NCBI GenBank assembly: GCA_039794245.1 | Contig: JBDIVS010000006.1 | Coordinates: forward strand, 1-64,000 | Length of the DNA stretch: 64,000 nucleotides | Source of the DNA: DAITQM01 sp039794245 | GTDB taxonomy: Bacteria; Pseudomonadota; Gammaproteobacteria; Xanthomonadales; Wenzhouxiangellaceae | Reading direction: 5' to 3' | Shown here: one piece after another, positions 49,452 through 57,205 of the stretch | Position numbering within the stretch: position 1 is the first letter of the stretch | Layout of the letters: each line of letters begins with the position of its first letter | Position numbers and translations under genes: made by a program | Notes under the pieces: model-generated | Database searches by the model: none | What the model saw: the letters and a program-made list of their open reading frames with translations, nothing else | What the model was told of the DNA's origin: nothing

Positions 49452-50279
49452 ATGCGCATCTCAGTTCTGCTTCTCGCCGCCGCCGCGTCGCTGGCGATGG
49501 CTCAGGAAACCCTCGTGGAATGGGCACAGATCAACGGCACCGCTCCACTGCCCGCTCAACCCCCACCCGGCGAGGTACCGGCCGGCGGCATCGGCGTGCT
49601 GACGCCTTTTGCGACCCGGGCCGATTTCGACCTGGCGTTCCCGCCGGCGACCCAGACCTGCGAGGGATTCGAAAACGGCAACGTCGCGCCGGGAGCTATC
49701 CTCGGCTTTCCGGCGCCGCTGAACAACGCCACCAACAACACGGAGTTTCCAGCCGGTTCGATCGTCGCGGGCATCCAGCTTCAGGATAACCCTCTCAACG
49801 ACGCCGGCGGCGGCAGCCCACTCGGCCTGGTCGCGGTCGGCGCCGGTGCCTTCGGTAACCCGAGCACCATCGTCGTGGCCAACACATTTGTCGACTCTCT
49901 CGATATCCTCCTGACCGGCGGCACAGACACGGCCGTCGCTCTGGATGCCTTTTCGTTCACCGCCGGCGGCAATGTCCAGGTGGCCTTCTTCGACACCACA
50001 GACGCCTTTCTCGGCGGTGTGACGGTCGCCGGCAGCCCGACAACCGGCGGTTTCGTCGGTGTCTCCTCGCCGGCGCCGATCGGCCGGATCAGCCTGTTCT
50101 CGCAGGATGGCGCCGGCAACAACGAAGCGGAAGGCGGTGACGATATCTGCTTTGCCGGCGCTGGTCAGCAATTACCGCCCCCGCCCTCGGTGCCGGCCTT
50201 GAATCCCACCGGCCTGATCGCGCTGGCCCTGGTGTTGCTGGCGCTCGGCGCCCTGGCCCTCAGCCGCCGGTTCGGCTGA
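49452..50279 (+). CDS. IPTL-CTERM-type secreted protein of unknown function
   Basis: The 275-residue protein has a short signal peptide (MRISVLLLAAAASLAMA) and an extracellular-looking body rich in small residues. A CEGFENGNVAPGA motif and repeated beta-strand segments occur (DSLDILLTGGTDTAVALDAF). It ends in the sorting tail PPPPSVPALNPTG, a Leu/Ala helix and SRRFG. It is the third such protein in the window. It may be a carbohydrate-binding or scaffold-type surface protein. The 150 bases upstream contain an AT-rich promoter-like patch (GTAATATTGGTATTATTC) and a CGCCCC/GGGGCG hairpin. Confidence 0.85.
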   Translation: MRISVLLLAAAASLAMAQETLVEWAQINGTAPLPAQPPPGEVPAGGIGVLTPFATRADFDLAFPPATQTCEGFENGNVAPGAILGFPAPLNNATNNTEFPAGSIVAGIQLQDNPLNDAGGGSPLGLVAVGAGAFGNPSTIVVANTFVDSLDILLTGGTDTAVALDAFSFTAGGNVQVAFFDTTDAFLGGVTVAGSPTTGGFVGVSSPAPIGRISLFSQDGAGNNEAEGGDDICFAGAGQQLPPPPSVPALNPTGLIALALVLLALGALALSRRFG

Positions 50280-50321
50280 CTGCACCAGGCCGCCGCAGAC
50301 CCCCGATATTTCATCCAATCC

Positions 50322-50355
50322 CGGTTTTCCTGCCTGCCGCCAGGCAGGGAAACCG
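50322..50355. terminator. 15-bp hairpin between convergent genes
   Basis: CGGTTTTCCTGCCTG pairs with CAGGCAGGGAAACCG (one mismatch, loop CCGC). It lies after the CTERM gene and before the leftward FG-GAP gene. No T-run follows, so efficiency is doubtful; it may be a dispersed repeat. Confidence 0.45.
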
Positions 50356-50490
50356 CGGCGTATCGCCTTTCCAGCCGGATCGCACCGCTTTTGCCGGGCA
50401 CCGGCCCATTGCCGGCGCGGTGCGCCTTGCCCGGGCACATGCCGCCCTTCTGCTGCTTTACGTACAGAAATCATGAAAAACAATGATCTC

Positions 50491-51480
50491 TCACTCGAAG
50501 CCGCTGGCGAAGACGAATTCGCATTGACCGAAGACATAGACCGCCGCAGCACCGGGGGCGGCGGCGGCGACGAAACGATCGCTGGCCGCGACGGCGGCGC
50601 CGAGCAGATCGCCGGAATCGATGACCGCCACCCCGGTACCGAAGCGGCCCTCGCCAGCGCCGCGGTCGAGTGTTTGTTGCAAACCGGACCCCGGGATCAC
50701 GGCCCGGTAGATGTGCAGGCGCGAGGTGGTGCCGGCCCAATCGGGCGTCCGGCCCACGGCGAGCACCGGAAACGGTCCTTTGGAGACCGCCATGTTACCG
50801 CCGAAGCGCTCGCCGGTTTGCGGCGGGGCAGCAGTGAAAATGCCGTCGGAGCCCCAGGCGAAAAACGTCCCGGTCGAGTTGGCGCGGCGCACCGGCCGGA
50901 TCACGCTGCCGTTGCCGATGCCGGGTGGGTCGAATTCGGTGGAGCCGATCAGCAGAAACTCGCCGCCGAGGGCGACTTCCTGGCCCCAGTTGTCGCCGAT
51001 GACCGGTGTCGGATCGGCCAGACACCAATTATCGGCTTCGGGTATCCGGCACAGCGTCAGCGTCGATGCCCACGAGCCGGACTGGCCGCGCTCGAATACG
51101 AATGCAGCGCCGAAATTGCCACTGTTGATCTCGCCGAAATCGTAGTTCGGGGTACCCGCCACGGCGGTAAAAAGCGCCTCGCCCGACGGTGAGTTTTTCG
51201 GAACGCTGACATCGATGGCGACCGAGGTGCCGAGGAAATCGCTGCCGGCAGCACCGGCGAACACCTGGGTCCGGGTCCAGGTCGTGCCGCTGCGCTGATC
51301 AAAATGCACCGCGCCGGCGGTCAGTTTGGACGGCCCGTCGTCGCGCAAAGGGTCGCCGACGATGAGATGATCGCCCTCGATATCGATCACCGAGCCGAAA
51401 TTGTTGAAGGTGTCCGGCTCCGGCGCCGGCAGCCGCTGCTCCAGCGACCAGGCGCCGGCGGTCTCGCGATACACGTACAC
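50491..51480 (-). pseudogene. FG-GAP repeat protein lacking its N-terminus, with FE tail
   Basis: The 329-residue reading has beta-propeller-like FG-GAP repeats: FNNFGSVIDIEGDHLIVGDP, NWGQEVALGGEFLLIGSTEF, RFGGNMAVSKGPFPVLAVGR and GRFGTGVAVIDSGDLLGAAV. It ends in VFGQCEFVFASGFE, the acidic-aromatic tail shared with the M36 peptidase. The frame begins mid-repeat (VYVYRETAGAWSLEQRLP) and a stop lies only seven codons upstream. There is no signal peptide, so the 5' part is missing. The intact protein would have been secreted. The decayed vapC starts about 110 bases beyond. Confidence 0.75.
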
Positions 51481-51587
51481 CGCGCTGGCGAAGCGCCGTC
51501 AGTCATCCCAGCGTACCGAAATCTCTGAAAGCGCCGCCATTCCGGACAGGACAGCGAGCTGGCCCCGGTAATTTCCCAACTGCCGGA

Positions 51588-51997
51588 TTACCAACGCTGT
51601 TGAAAGGGGTTTTGGACTGTCAGGCCGTCGTATCGACGGCCGTGCGTAAAGTCCTCGCTGTAGAGTACGTCACAACCACTGCGGATCGCCGCTTCCAGAA
51701 TCAGCGCGTCAAACCAAGCCAGCCGCTCGCGCCCGGCCAGTTCGTGAGCATCGAGCACCAGATCGGGGTCGGCATCAACCACTTCGAACGCAGCCAAAGC
51801 TTCCAGCGCCGCGCGAGTATCGGCCGGCGACAGCGGTGGTGTCAGCTTCCGGATCACCGCCGAGCGTACTTCGACCATCACCTGGGTACTGACGATGATT
51901 TCATGCTCGGCTGCCAGTCGCGAACCCACACCGACTTCTCAGGCTCGCGCCGGTCAAGCCGATAAATCCAAAGGTTGGTGTCGACGAACGCGCGCAA
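51588..51997 (-). pseudogene. vapC: VapC-type PIN toxin with a frameshift
   Basis: From a TTG three bases after the vapB stop, the first frame reads LRAFVDTNLWIYRLDRREPE then KSVWVRDW, a canonical PIN N-terminus with the catalytic Asp. Near 51920 the homology jumps to another frame, LAAEHEIIVSTQVMVEVRSA then VIRKL, and continues to YSEDFTHGRRYDGLTVQNPF with the later PIN acids. A small indel therefore splits the gene. It may be a disarmed toxin or a sequencing error. The complete family length (~135) is restored if the frames are joined. Confidence 0.8.
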
Positions 51998-52000
51998 CCG

Positions 52001-52237
52001 TCAATTTTCCACCCGCTGATGCAGAGATTCGCGCGTCCACGACTTACGGCTGGCCGATGCGGTGCGCTCGGCCACCGTGTCGAGCCTGGCGAGCGCCTCC
52101 AGCCGGCGGTTCCGGCCATCTACATAGCGTTCGAGATAGGCGCGTACCAGGGCATTGACCGAGGTGTGCTCGCGCACCGCCGCTTCACGTGCTTTCTGCA
52201 GCAGATCATCGTCCAGACTCAATGTCAAATTAGCCAT
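52001..52237 (-). CDS. vapB: VapB-type antitoxin
   Basis: The 78-residue protein begins MANLTLSLDDDLLQKAREAA and continues VREHTSVNALVRAYLERYVD. This is a ribbon-helix-helix-like N-terminus typical of VapB-type antitoxins paired with PIN toxins; the C-terminal half (TASASRKSWTRESLHQRVEN) should wrap the toxin. It lies directly upstream of the frameshifted vapC. The ATG at 52237 is chosen; the open frame further upstream is unsupported. With the toxin broken it may be a relic still able to bind its operator. Confidence 0.82.
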   Translation of the reverse strand: MANLTLSLDDDLLQKAREAAVREHTSVNALVRAYLERYVDGRNRRLEALARLDTVAERTASASRKSWTRESLHQRVEN

Positions 52238-52556
52238 TGAATGAATCTCAGGTAACACAAAATCAGTGTAGCTCAGGCTGGTTACTCCTGAAACAGGCTG
52301 GTCCCGCAAGGCCGGCGCCAGTATCGCGGCCTGACGCTGGAGGCCGCCTGGGACTCCGTCTGTGGCGACCCGCGCTGCCGCGCCTGGAGGAGCGGGCCGA
52401 GTACGACCTGGCGCCCAGGCGCACCGATTCACGCCGCGGCGTTCTTCGGGTACGCCTCAGTGACGGAATTCCAGGATCCGCGGGTGCCGGCGGCGGATGC
52501 GGCGAAAGCGCTCCTCGATCGGGTGCCGCCGTGGTATACCTGCCAGCGCGGCTTAA
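52238..52556. other. 319-bp gap with possible degraded coding sequence
   Basis: On the plus strand, one frame reads FFGYASVTEFQDPRVPAADA then AKALLDRVPPWYTC, which looks protein-like. It has no start, no family I recognise and an unrelated continuation. It is best treated as a remnant. The vapB promoter should lie near 52240-52300. Confidence 0.35.
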
Positions 52557-53393
52557 TCACCGTCTCCTTTCGCGTTCCAGCAACGCGGCCTTGCGTTCGA
52601 GGCCCCAGCGATAACCGGCCAGCTTGCCGTCGGAGCCCACAACGCGGTGGCAGGGAATCAGCAATGCCACCTTGTTGCGCGCGCAGGCGGACGCCACGGC
52701 ACGCACGGCCTGCCTGCGGCCGAGTTTTTCCGCGACATCGGCATAGGAAACGGCCTCGCCCAGTGGAATCTTCCTGAGCACTTTCCACACGCTTGCCTGA
52801 AAGGCCGTGCCCTGGATATCCACCGGCAAATCCAGCGCTTCGCGCGGCAGCAGCACGAAATCGCGCACGCGGTCGAACCACTCGCGCAGGCGCGCCTCTT
52901 CGTTTCGAAAACGCGCTTTCGGAAACGCGGCCCGTAGTTCTTCCAGCATGGCGCCCGGTTCTTCGCCGAAAGCGAGCCAGCAGATGCCCCGCTCCGTCGC
53001 GGCCATCAGCATCCAGCCGAGATCGGAAAGCCCGAGCCACCAGCCGATGCCGATGTCCTTGCGCAATTTTCCGGGCGCAGCGCCGAGGCTGCTGGACGCG
53101 ATGTCATAAGCCGCCGTCACCGATTCGAAACCGGCGTCATAGACCGCATCCAGCGTGTTGCCCGGGGCGCCGCGCGCGAGGCGGTGCAGTTTCAGCGCCT
53201 GGGCATAGGCTTTCGGGCTGATGCCGAGACGGCGCGTGAACTGCCGCTGGAATTCGTAGGGGCTGGCGCCGATCGTCGCCGCGAGTTCGCCGAGCGCCGG
53301 CGCGGTTTCCGAGCGTTCGATGATCCGGCAGGCCAAAAGCAGCGTGCGCGGCCAGTCGATTTTCACCTGGGTTCTCTTTTCACGAGTTTTCAT
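52557..53393 (-). CDS. AraC-type HTH / methylated-DNA--protein-cysteine methyltransferase (Ada-like)
   Basis: The 278-residue protein joins an AraC-type helix-turn-helix (ALGELAATIGASPYEFQRQF; RRLGISPKAYAQALKLHRLA) to an O6-alkylguanine transferase domain. That domain has GTAFQASVWKVLRKIPLGEA, SYADVAEKLGRRQAVRAVAS and the active-site Cys in LLIPCHRVVGSDGKLAGYRWG. It lacks the Ada zinc/phosphotriester domain, so it is a shortened Ada that repairs O6-methylguanine and may autoregulate. Start codons at 53393 and 53408 are both possible; neither has a clear Shine-Dalgarno. Confidence 0.9.
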   Translation of the reverse strand: MKTREKRTQVKIDWPRTLLLACRIIERSETAPALGELAATIGASPYEFQRQFTRRLGISPKAYAQALKLHRLARGAPGNTLDAVYDAGFESVTAAYDIASSSLGAAPGKLRKDIGIGWWLGLSDLGWMLMAATERGICWLAFGEEPGAMLEELRAAFPKARFRNEEARLREWFDRVRDFVLLPREALDLPVDIQGTAFQASVWKVLRKIPLGEAVSYADVAEKLGRRQAVRAVASACARNKVALLIPCHRVVGSDGKLAGYRWGLERKAALLERERRR

Positions 53394-53404
53394 TTCAGGA
53401 AAGC

Positions 53405-53590
53405 TCATTGCTGGAATGCGCATCGATGGGATAAGGGTATACCGTCGGCGCCAGCGGGATTCTTCGCAAGAAATTCCGGCCGTTTGCCTTCGCCTTCGAA
53501 AATGCACACCGGCACCGTTCGATATTCAATGCCGAGATGGTTCACCTTCCAGGCGTTCTGGGAAGGAAAGTAATCATGAAGCGTCAACAT
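53405..53590 (-). pseudogene. glutathione S-transferase N-terminal fragment
   Basis: The reading MLTLHDYFPSQNAWKVNHLG then IEYRTVPVCIFEGEGKRPEF ends LAKNPAGADG. This matches the thioredoxin-like start of GSTs: catalytic Ser/Asn region, then the NP-G of the glutathione site. About six residues are missing after WKV, and everything after NPAGA is lost. The fragment abuts the Ada-like gene. Confidence 0.75.
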
Positions 53591-53685
53591 CGCGGTCACT
53601 CCATTGTTTGGGTGATTGCGATGTTGAGCGAATTCGGGGCGCCAATCTTCCGGATTCTTGCGGGGCCTTCACGAAGGCACCCTGT

Positions 53686-53715
53686 TTGATGCAATATGCA
53701 GCAGTTGGGTATACT
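53686..53715 (+). promoter_or_regulatory. promoter of the SIMPL-GNAT genes, overlapping a MITE-like end
   Basis: TTGATG (53686-53691), 18 bases, TATACT (53710-53715) lies 29 bases before the ATG at 53745. The spacer ends in ATGCAGCAGTTGGG, one base off the element's right end ATGCAACAGTTGGG. Confidence 0.5.
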
Positions 53716-53744
53716 GCCTAGGGATGCAGCAGTGGAGCGGCGCG

Positions 53745-54464
53745 ATGGCCGGGAACGGAACGACTTTGCAGGCGGCGCACGGTTCGGCGTTGATTCTGGC
53801 CGCCGGTCTGGCCGCCGCCGGCTGGCTGCTCGGCGATGCGGTCAAGGCCTTCAAGTTTGCCGACCGTTACGTCACGGTCAAGGGGCTGGCCGAGCGCGAG
53901 GTCGAAGCCGACCTGGCGATCTGGCCGCTGGCTTTTACGGTCAGCGCCAACGATCTTCCGGCCTTGCAGGCTGGCATCGCCAAAACCACCGAAACCGTCA
54001 CCGCCTATCTCAAGCTGCACGGCTTTAGCGATAGCGAGATTTCGCGCTCGCCGCCGCGCATCACCGACCACCAGGCCCAGACCTGGGGCCGCGACCGGCC
54101 GCCGGAGCGTTACCTCGCCGAACGCACGATCACCGTGCAGAGCGGCAATGTCGAGGCGGTGCTGGCGGCGATGGCCGGGGCCGCCGACCTGATCGGCGAG
54201 GGCGTGGTCCTGGCCAACACTTACGGCCCGAACGCCCAGTTTCTGTTCACCGGGCTGAATGCGATCAAGCCGGAGATGATCGCCGAGGCGACGCACAACG
54301 CCCGCCTGGCGGCCGAACAGTTCGCCCGCGATTCAAACAGCAAGACCGGCGCCATCCGCAATGCCAACCAGGGCCTGTTCACGATCGTCGAGCGCGACAA
54401 CAACAGCCCGGAAATCAAAATCGTCCGCGTCGTCTCGACGGTCGATTTTTATCTCACCGATTGA
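53745..54464 (+). CDS. SIMPL domain (DUF541) protein, membrane-anchored periplasmic
   Basis: The 239-residue protein has one N-terminal helix (HGSALILAAGLAAAGWLLGD) and then a SIMPL/DUF541 domain. The domain includes RYVTVKGLAEREVEADLAIW, ITVQSGNVEAVLAAMAGAAD, FLFTGLNAIKPEMIAEATHN and ARLAAEQFARDSNSKTGAIR. Relatives are periplasmic or outer-membrane proteins linked to oxidative stress; the exact role is unknown. The ATG at 53745 with GGAG seven bases upstream is preferred over 53724. It overlaps the following GNAT gene (TGATG). Confidence 0.88.
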   Translation: MAGNGTTLQAAHGSALILAAGLAAAGWLLGDAVKAFKFADRYVTVKGLAEREVEADLAIWPLAFTVSANDLPALQAGIAKTTETVTAYLKLHGFSDSEISRSPPRITDHQAQTWGRDRPPERYLAERTITVQSGNVEAVLAAMAGAADLIGEGVVLANTYGPNAQFLFTGLNAIKPEMIAEATHNARLAAEQFARDSNSKTGAIRNANQGLFTIVERDNNSPEIKIVRVVSTVDFYLTD

Positions 54465-54979
54465 TGGCTAAACCCGCCGGCACTGCCAACAACCTTCGCC
54501 TGCGTTCCGCCGGCGCGGCTGACGCAGCAGTGATCCACGAGCTGATCCTGGCGCTCGCCGACTACGAGAAACTGCGCGCCGCGGTCGTCGTCACGGTCGA
54601 AGATCTCAGCGCCGCGCTGGCCGGCACACCGCCGGCGGTCGAGGTGATACTCGCCGAATGGCTGGGCGAGGTCGCCGGCTTCGCGCTTTATTTTCACAAC
54701 TTTTCGACCTTCGCCGGGCGCCGCGGGCTGTACCTGGAAGATCTGTTCATCCGTCCCGAATACCGCGGCCACGGCATCGGCCTGGCCTTGCTCACCCACC
54801 TCGCAACACTGGCCGTTAAACGCGGCTGCGCCAGAATGGAGTGGGTCGTCCTGGACTGGAACCGGCCGGCGATCGACTTTTACAGCAAACTCGGCGCCCG
54901 GCCGCTCGCCGACTGGACTCTGTTCCGCCTCGACGGCACCGCGCTGTCGGCCCTGGCGGATCGCGCCAGGCAACAGTGA
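54464..54979 (+). CDS. GNAT family N-acetyltransferase
   Basis: The 171-residue protein (MAKPAGTANNLRLRSAGAAD) has the GNAT fold: GFALYFHNFSTFAGRRGLYL, then LEDLFIRPEYRGHGIGLALL with the acetyl-CoA loop R-G-x-G-I-G, and DWNRPAIDFYSKLGARPLAD. It resembles diamine/spermidine acetyltransferase-type GNATs (YLEDLFIRPEYRG is typical). Polyamine or thialysine is therefore a reasonable but untested substrate. It is translationally coupled to the SIMPL gene. Confidence 0.88.
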   Translation: MAKPAGTANNLRLRSAGAADAAVIHELILALADYEKLRAAVVVTVEDLSAALAGTPPAVEVILAEWLGEVAGFALYFHNFSTFAGRRGLYLEDLFIRPEYRGHGIGLALLTHLATLAVKRGCARMEWVVLDWNRPAIDFYSKLGARPLADWTLFRLDGTALSALADRARQQ

Positions 54980-55047
54980 TGACTGTCCGCGTTTCGTCTA
55001 CGATAAAAATATGGTGCCGCAATCTGTCTGCGGCGGATGCGCCAGGT

Positions 55048-55785
55048 TTATCGGTTGATGGGCAACCCGCTCACTCGATAAATCGCAAGGCGTCGGATGT
55101 CGGGCGGCGCGGCGAGAACGGCATAGAGCCCCGGCCCCGGGACGAGCGGCCACAGATGCGGGATGCCCGGCCAGTCGGCCGGCGATCGGCTCACGCTCAG
55201 CGGGGCAAGCTCGCCTTGACGGCCTGCCGTGCCGGTGTCGATCGTGAACCGGTCGAGGCCGGAAGCCAGGCCGCCGCCGTGCCATTTGACGACCGCTTCT
55301 TTTGCCGCCCACAGACGAAGTGCTGCGTCGTGGTACCGGTCAGGTGACAGTGCGGCCAGGGCTTCGTACTCGGCGGCGGCGAAATATCGCCGGGCGAGCG
55401 CCAGCGGGTTGCCGATCCGGCGCGCCGTGTTTTCCAGGTCCACACCGAGCGGGCCGCGGGCGGCGGCGGCCACCAGCAGCCAGGGGCCGGTATGGGTCAG
55501 ATTGAAGGCCAGGCGACCGCCCCCGGCGCCGGCCAGTTCCGGCTTGCCATGCCGGCCGCGGGTGAGGCGGATGGCGCGCGGCGGGATGGCGAGATAGGCG
55601 GCGAGCAGCAAGCGCAGAAAAAGATGCCGCATCAGGCGCCGCGCCCGGGGTGGAGCGAGATCGGCGGCGGCCGGCGGCAGGCCGCGGTCGAGATCGAACA
55701 ACCAAAGCTCGGCCTGTTCCCCCGCCGGTACGGGCCGCGCGGTCAACGGCCAGGCTGCGGTTTCGACAGTGATATCCTGCACCAC
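55048..55785 (-). CDS. 4'-phosphopantetheinyl transferase (Sfp type)
   Basis: Transfers phosphopantetheine from CoA to carrier proteins. The 245-residue protein has FNLTHTGPWLLVAAA, the Mg-binding GVDLENTARR and LRLWAAKEAVVKWHGGGLA, the two hallmark motifs. The Sfp-type two-domain size suggests broad carrier specificity rather than the AcpS type. No polyketide or peptide synthetase is in the window. It follows a RIO-like kinase gene by 3 bases (GTG start), so they are co-expressed. Confidence 0.9.
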   Translation of the reverse strand: MVQDITVETAAWPLTARPVPAGEQAELWLFDLDRGLPPAAADLAPPRARRLMRHLFLRLLLAAYLAIPPRAIRLTRGRHGKPELAGAGGGRLAFNLTHTGPWLLVAAAARGPLGVDLENTARRIGNPLALARRYFAAAEYEALAALSPDRYHDAALRLWAAKEAVVKWHGGGLASGLDRFTIDTGTAGRQGELAPLSVSRSPADWPGIPHLWPLVPGPGLYAVLAAPPDIRRLAIYRVSGLPINR

Positions 55786-55788
55786 GCC

Positions 55789-56475
55789 TCACTCGGCGCG
55801 CCGCCGATCGCGGCGTTTGCGCCAGGCGCTGACCGCGGCCTCGAGGCGGCTGTAGCGCAGGATGCCGGGCTCGGCCGCCGCCGCTTTGGCGTAGTCGCCG
55901 CCGTGTTTGTGTTTGGCCCAGGCGTTGAGGTCGGTTTGCGCCAGGTAGTCGAACAGGGCATGATTGAGTGGGTGAAAGCCCGGCCGGCGGAGATGGGCCG
56001 TACCGAAATCGAGAATCCACGGCTGGCCGTCCTCGCCGGCACACAGGTTGGCCTTGCGCTTCAGGTCGCCGTGCGCGACGCCGCGGGCGTGGATCGTCAA
56101 GATCAACTCGTAAAGCCGCCGGAACCAATCCTCGCGGTCGGCGATTTTTGCCTGCCGGTACGGCACGGCGGTCAGGTGGTCGAGCACCAGGTAACGGCCG
56201 GCGGCCAGGCCGTGACAGACGGGGATGCCCGGCACGCCGGCCAGCCGGCGGTAAGCGCGAAACTCGCGCCGCAGGCCGGCGGCATGGAAACGCGCCGCAA
56301 GGCCCGAACCGCACGGGCACTTGACGGCCCAGTCGCGCCCGGCATCCCGAAACCGCAAAAGCACGCCCTGGTGGCCGGCGGCCAGGCGGTGCCGATCGCG
56401 ATCGAGGTTCCCCACGATCCAGCGCAGGAATCCCGGGTCATCGAGGTCCGCGGCCGGTGTAATCTGCTGAACGAT
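55789..56475 (-). CDS. RIO/Kdo-kinase-like phosphotransferase, probable ATC start
   Basis: A small protein-kinase-fold enzyme: QGVLLRFRDAGRDWAVKCPC (Lys of the ATP site), RYLVLDHLTAVPYRQ, catalytic loop ARGVAHGDLKRKANLCA and DFGTAHLRRPG (metal Asp). Short kinases of this type phosphorylate lipopolysaccharide sugars or proteins; the target is unknown. The first standard start is GTG at 56415. However, protein-like sequence continues upstream (IVQQITPAADLDDPGFLRWI) to an ATC at 56475, placed 5 bases after AGGAAA, with no ATG/GTG/TTG available. The ATC start is therefore proposed, giving 228 residues. Confidence 0.75.
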   Translation of the reverse strand: MVQQITPAADLDDPGFLRWIVGNLDRDRHRLAAGHQGVLLRFRDAGRDWAVKCPCGSGLAARFHAAGLRREFRAYRRLAGVPGIPVCHGLAAGRYLVLDHLTAVPYRQAKIADREDWFRRLYELILTIHARGVAHGDLKRKANLCAGEDGQPWILDFGTAHLRRPGFHPLNHALFDYLAQTDLNAWAKHKHGGDYAKAAAAEPGILRYSRLEAAVSAWRKRRDRRRAE

Positions 56476-56577
56476 GGGCGTTTCCTATCTGTACCGGGTC
56501 GATGGGTTGCAAGACCTGTTCCCACAACCTGCCGGGATCATAATACCGGGTGACACCCGGCGTGGAAGGAATGGACT

Positions 56578-57180
56578 ATGAAAACGATCACCAGCGCCAC
56601 CGCGCTGTTCATGCTGGCCTGGATGACAGTCGTGGCCCAAGTGCCCGGAACGGCCGATCCCGCGCCACCTGAGGCCGCACCGCCGGCCGTCCCGCCGGCC
56701 GAAACGGCACCGCCGCCAGCCAGCGGGCCGATGACCGCCGAACGCCTCGGCGAACTCGTCCGGCGGGCCGATCCGGAGGCCGAACAGGAAGGCAACGGCT
56801 GGCGCTTCAGCTTCCAGGAACGGCCGATGATTCTGGTCTCTGATCCCGCCGCCGACCGCATGCGGATCATGACGCCGATCGCCCACACCGATGTGCTGAG
56901 CGACGACCTCATGTATCGTATGCTACAAGCCAATTACGATGCAGTGCTCGACAGCCGCTATGCGGTGGCCAACGGCATCGTCTGGAGTGCCTTCATCCAC
57001 CCGCTGTCGCCGCTCGACGACGAGCAGTTCGCCAGTGCCGTGGTGCAGGTGTATTTCGCCGCCGCGACGTTCGGGACGACGTTCACCTCCGGCCTGTTCA
57101 TGTTCGGCGGCGGCGACAGCGATGAAGAAAACCGAAAACTCATCGAAGAACTGCAAAAACGATTGCAACCGACGACTTGA
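56578..57180 (+). CDS. secreted protein with CesT/YbjN-like domain, unknown function
   Basis: The 200-residue protein has a signal peptide (MKTITSATALFMLAWMTVVA) and a Pro/Ala-rich linker (residues ~22-50). A compact domain follows: MTAERLGELVRRADPEAEQE, NGWRFSFQERPMILVSDPAA, RMRIMTPIAHTDVLSDDLMY and RMLQANYDAVLDSRYAVANG. It ends in EENRKLIEELQKRLQPTT. The domain pattern is like YbjN/type-III-chaperone folds; that is a fold guess only. It precedes two amidohydrolase genes by 25 bases and is possibly in the same operon. Confidence 0.7.
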   Translation: MKTITSATALFMLAWMTVVAQVPGTADPAPPEAAPPAVPPAETAPPPASGPMTAERLGELVRRADPEAEQEGNGWRFSFQERPMILVSDPAADRMRIMTPIAHTDVLSDDLMYRMLQANYDAVLDSRYAVANGIVWSAFIHPLSPLDDEQFASAVVQVYFAAATFGTTFTSGLFMFGGGDSDEENRKLIEELQKRLQPTT

Positions 57181-57205
57181 TGCTTAGTAAAAGGAACCGA
57201 CCACG

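Noticed and set aside
55048..55785. Biosynthetic gene cluster around the phosphopantetheinyl transferase
   Set aside because: No carrier protein, polyketide or peptide synthetase genes are present in the window.
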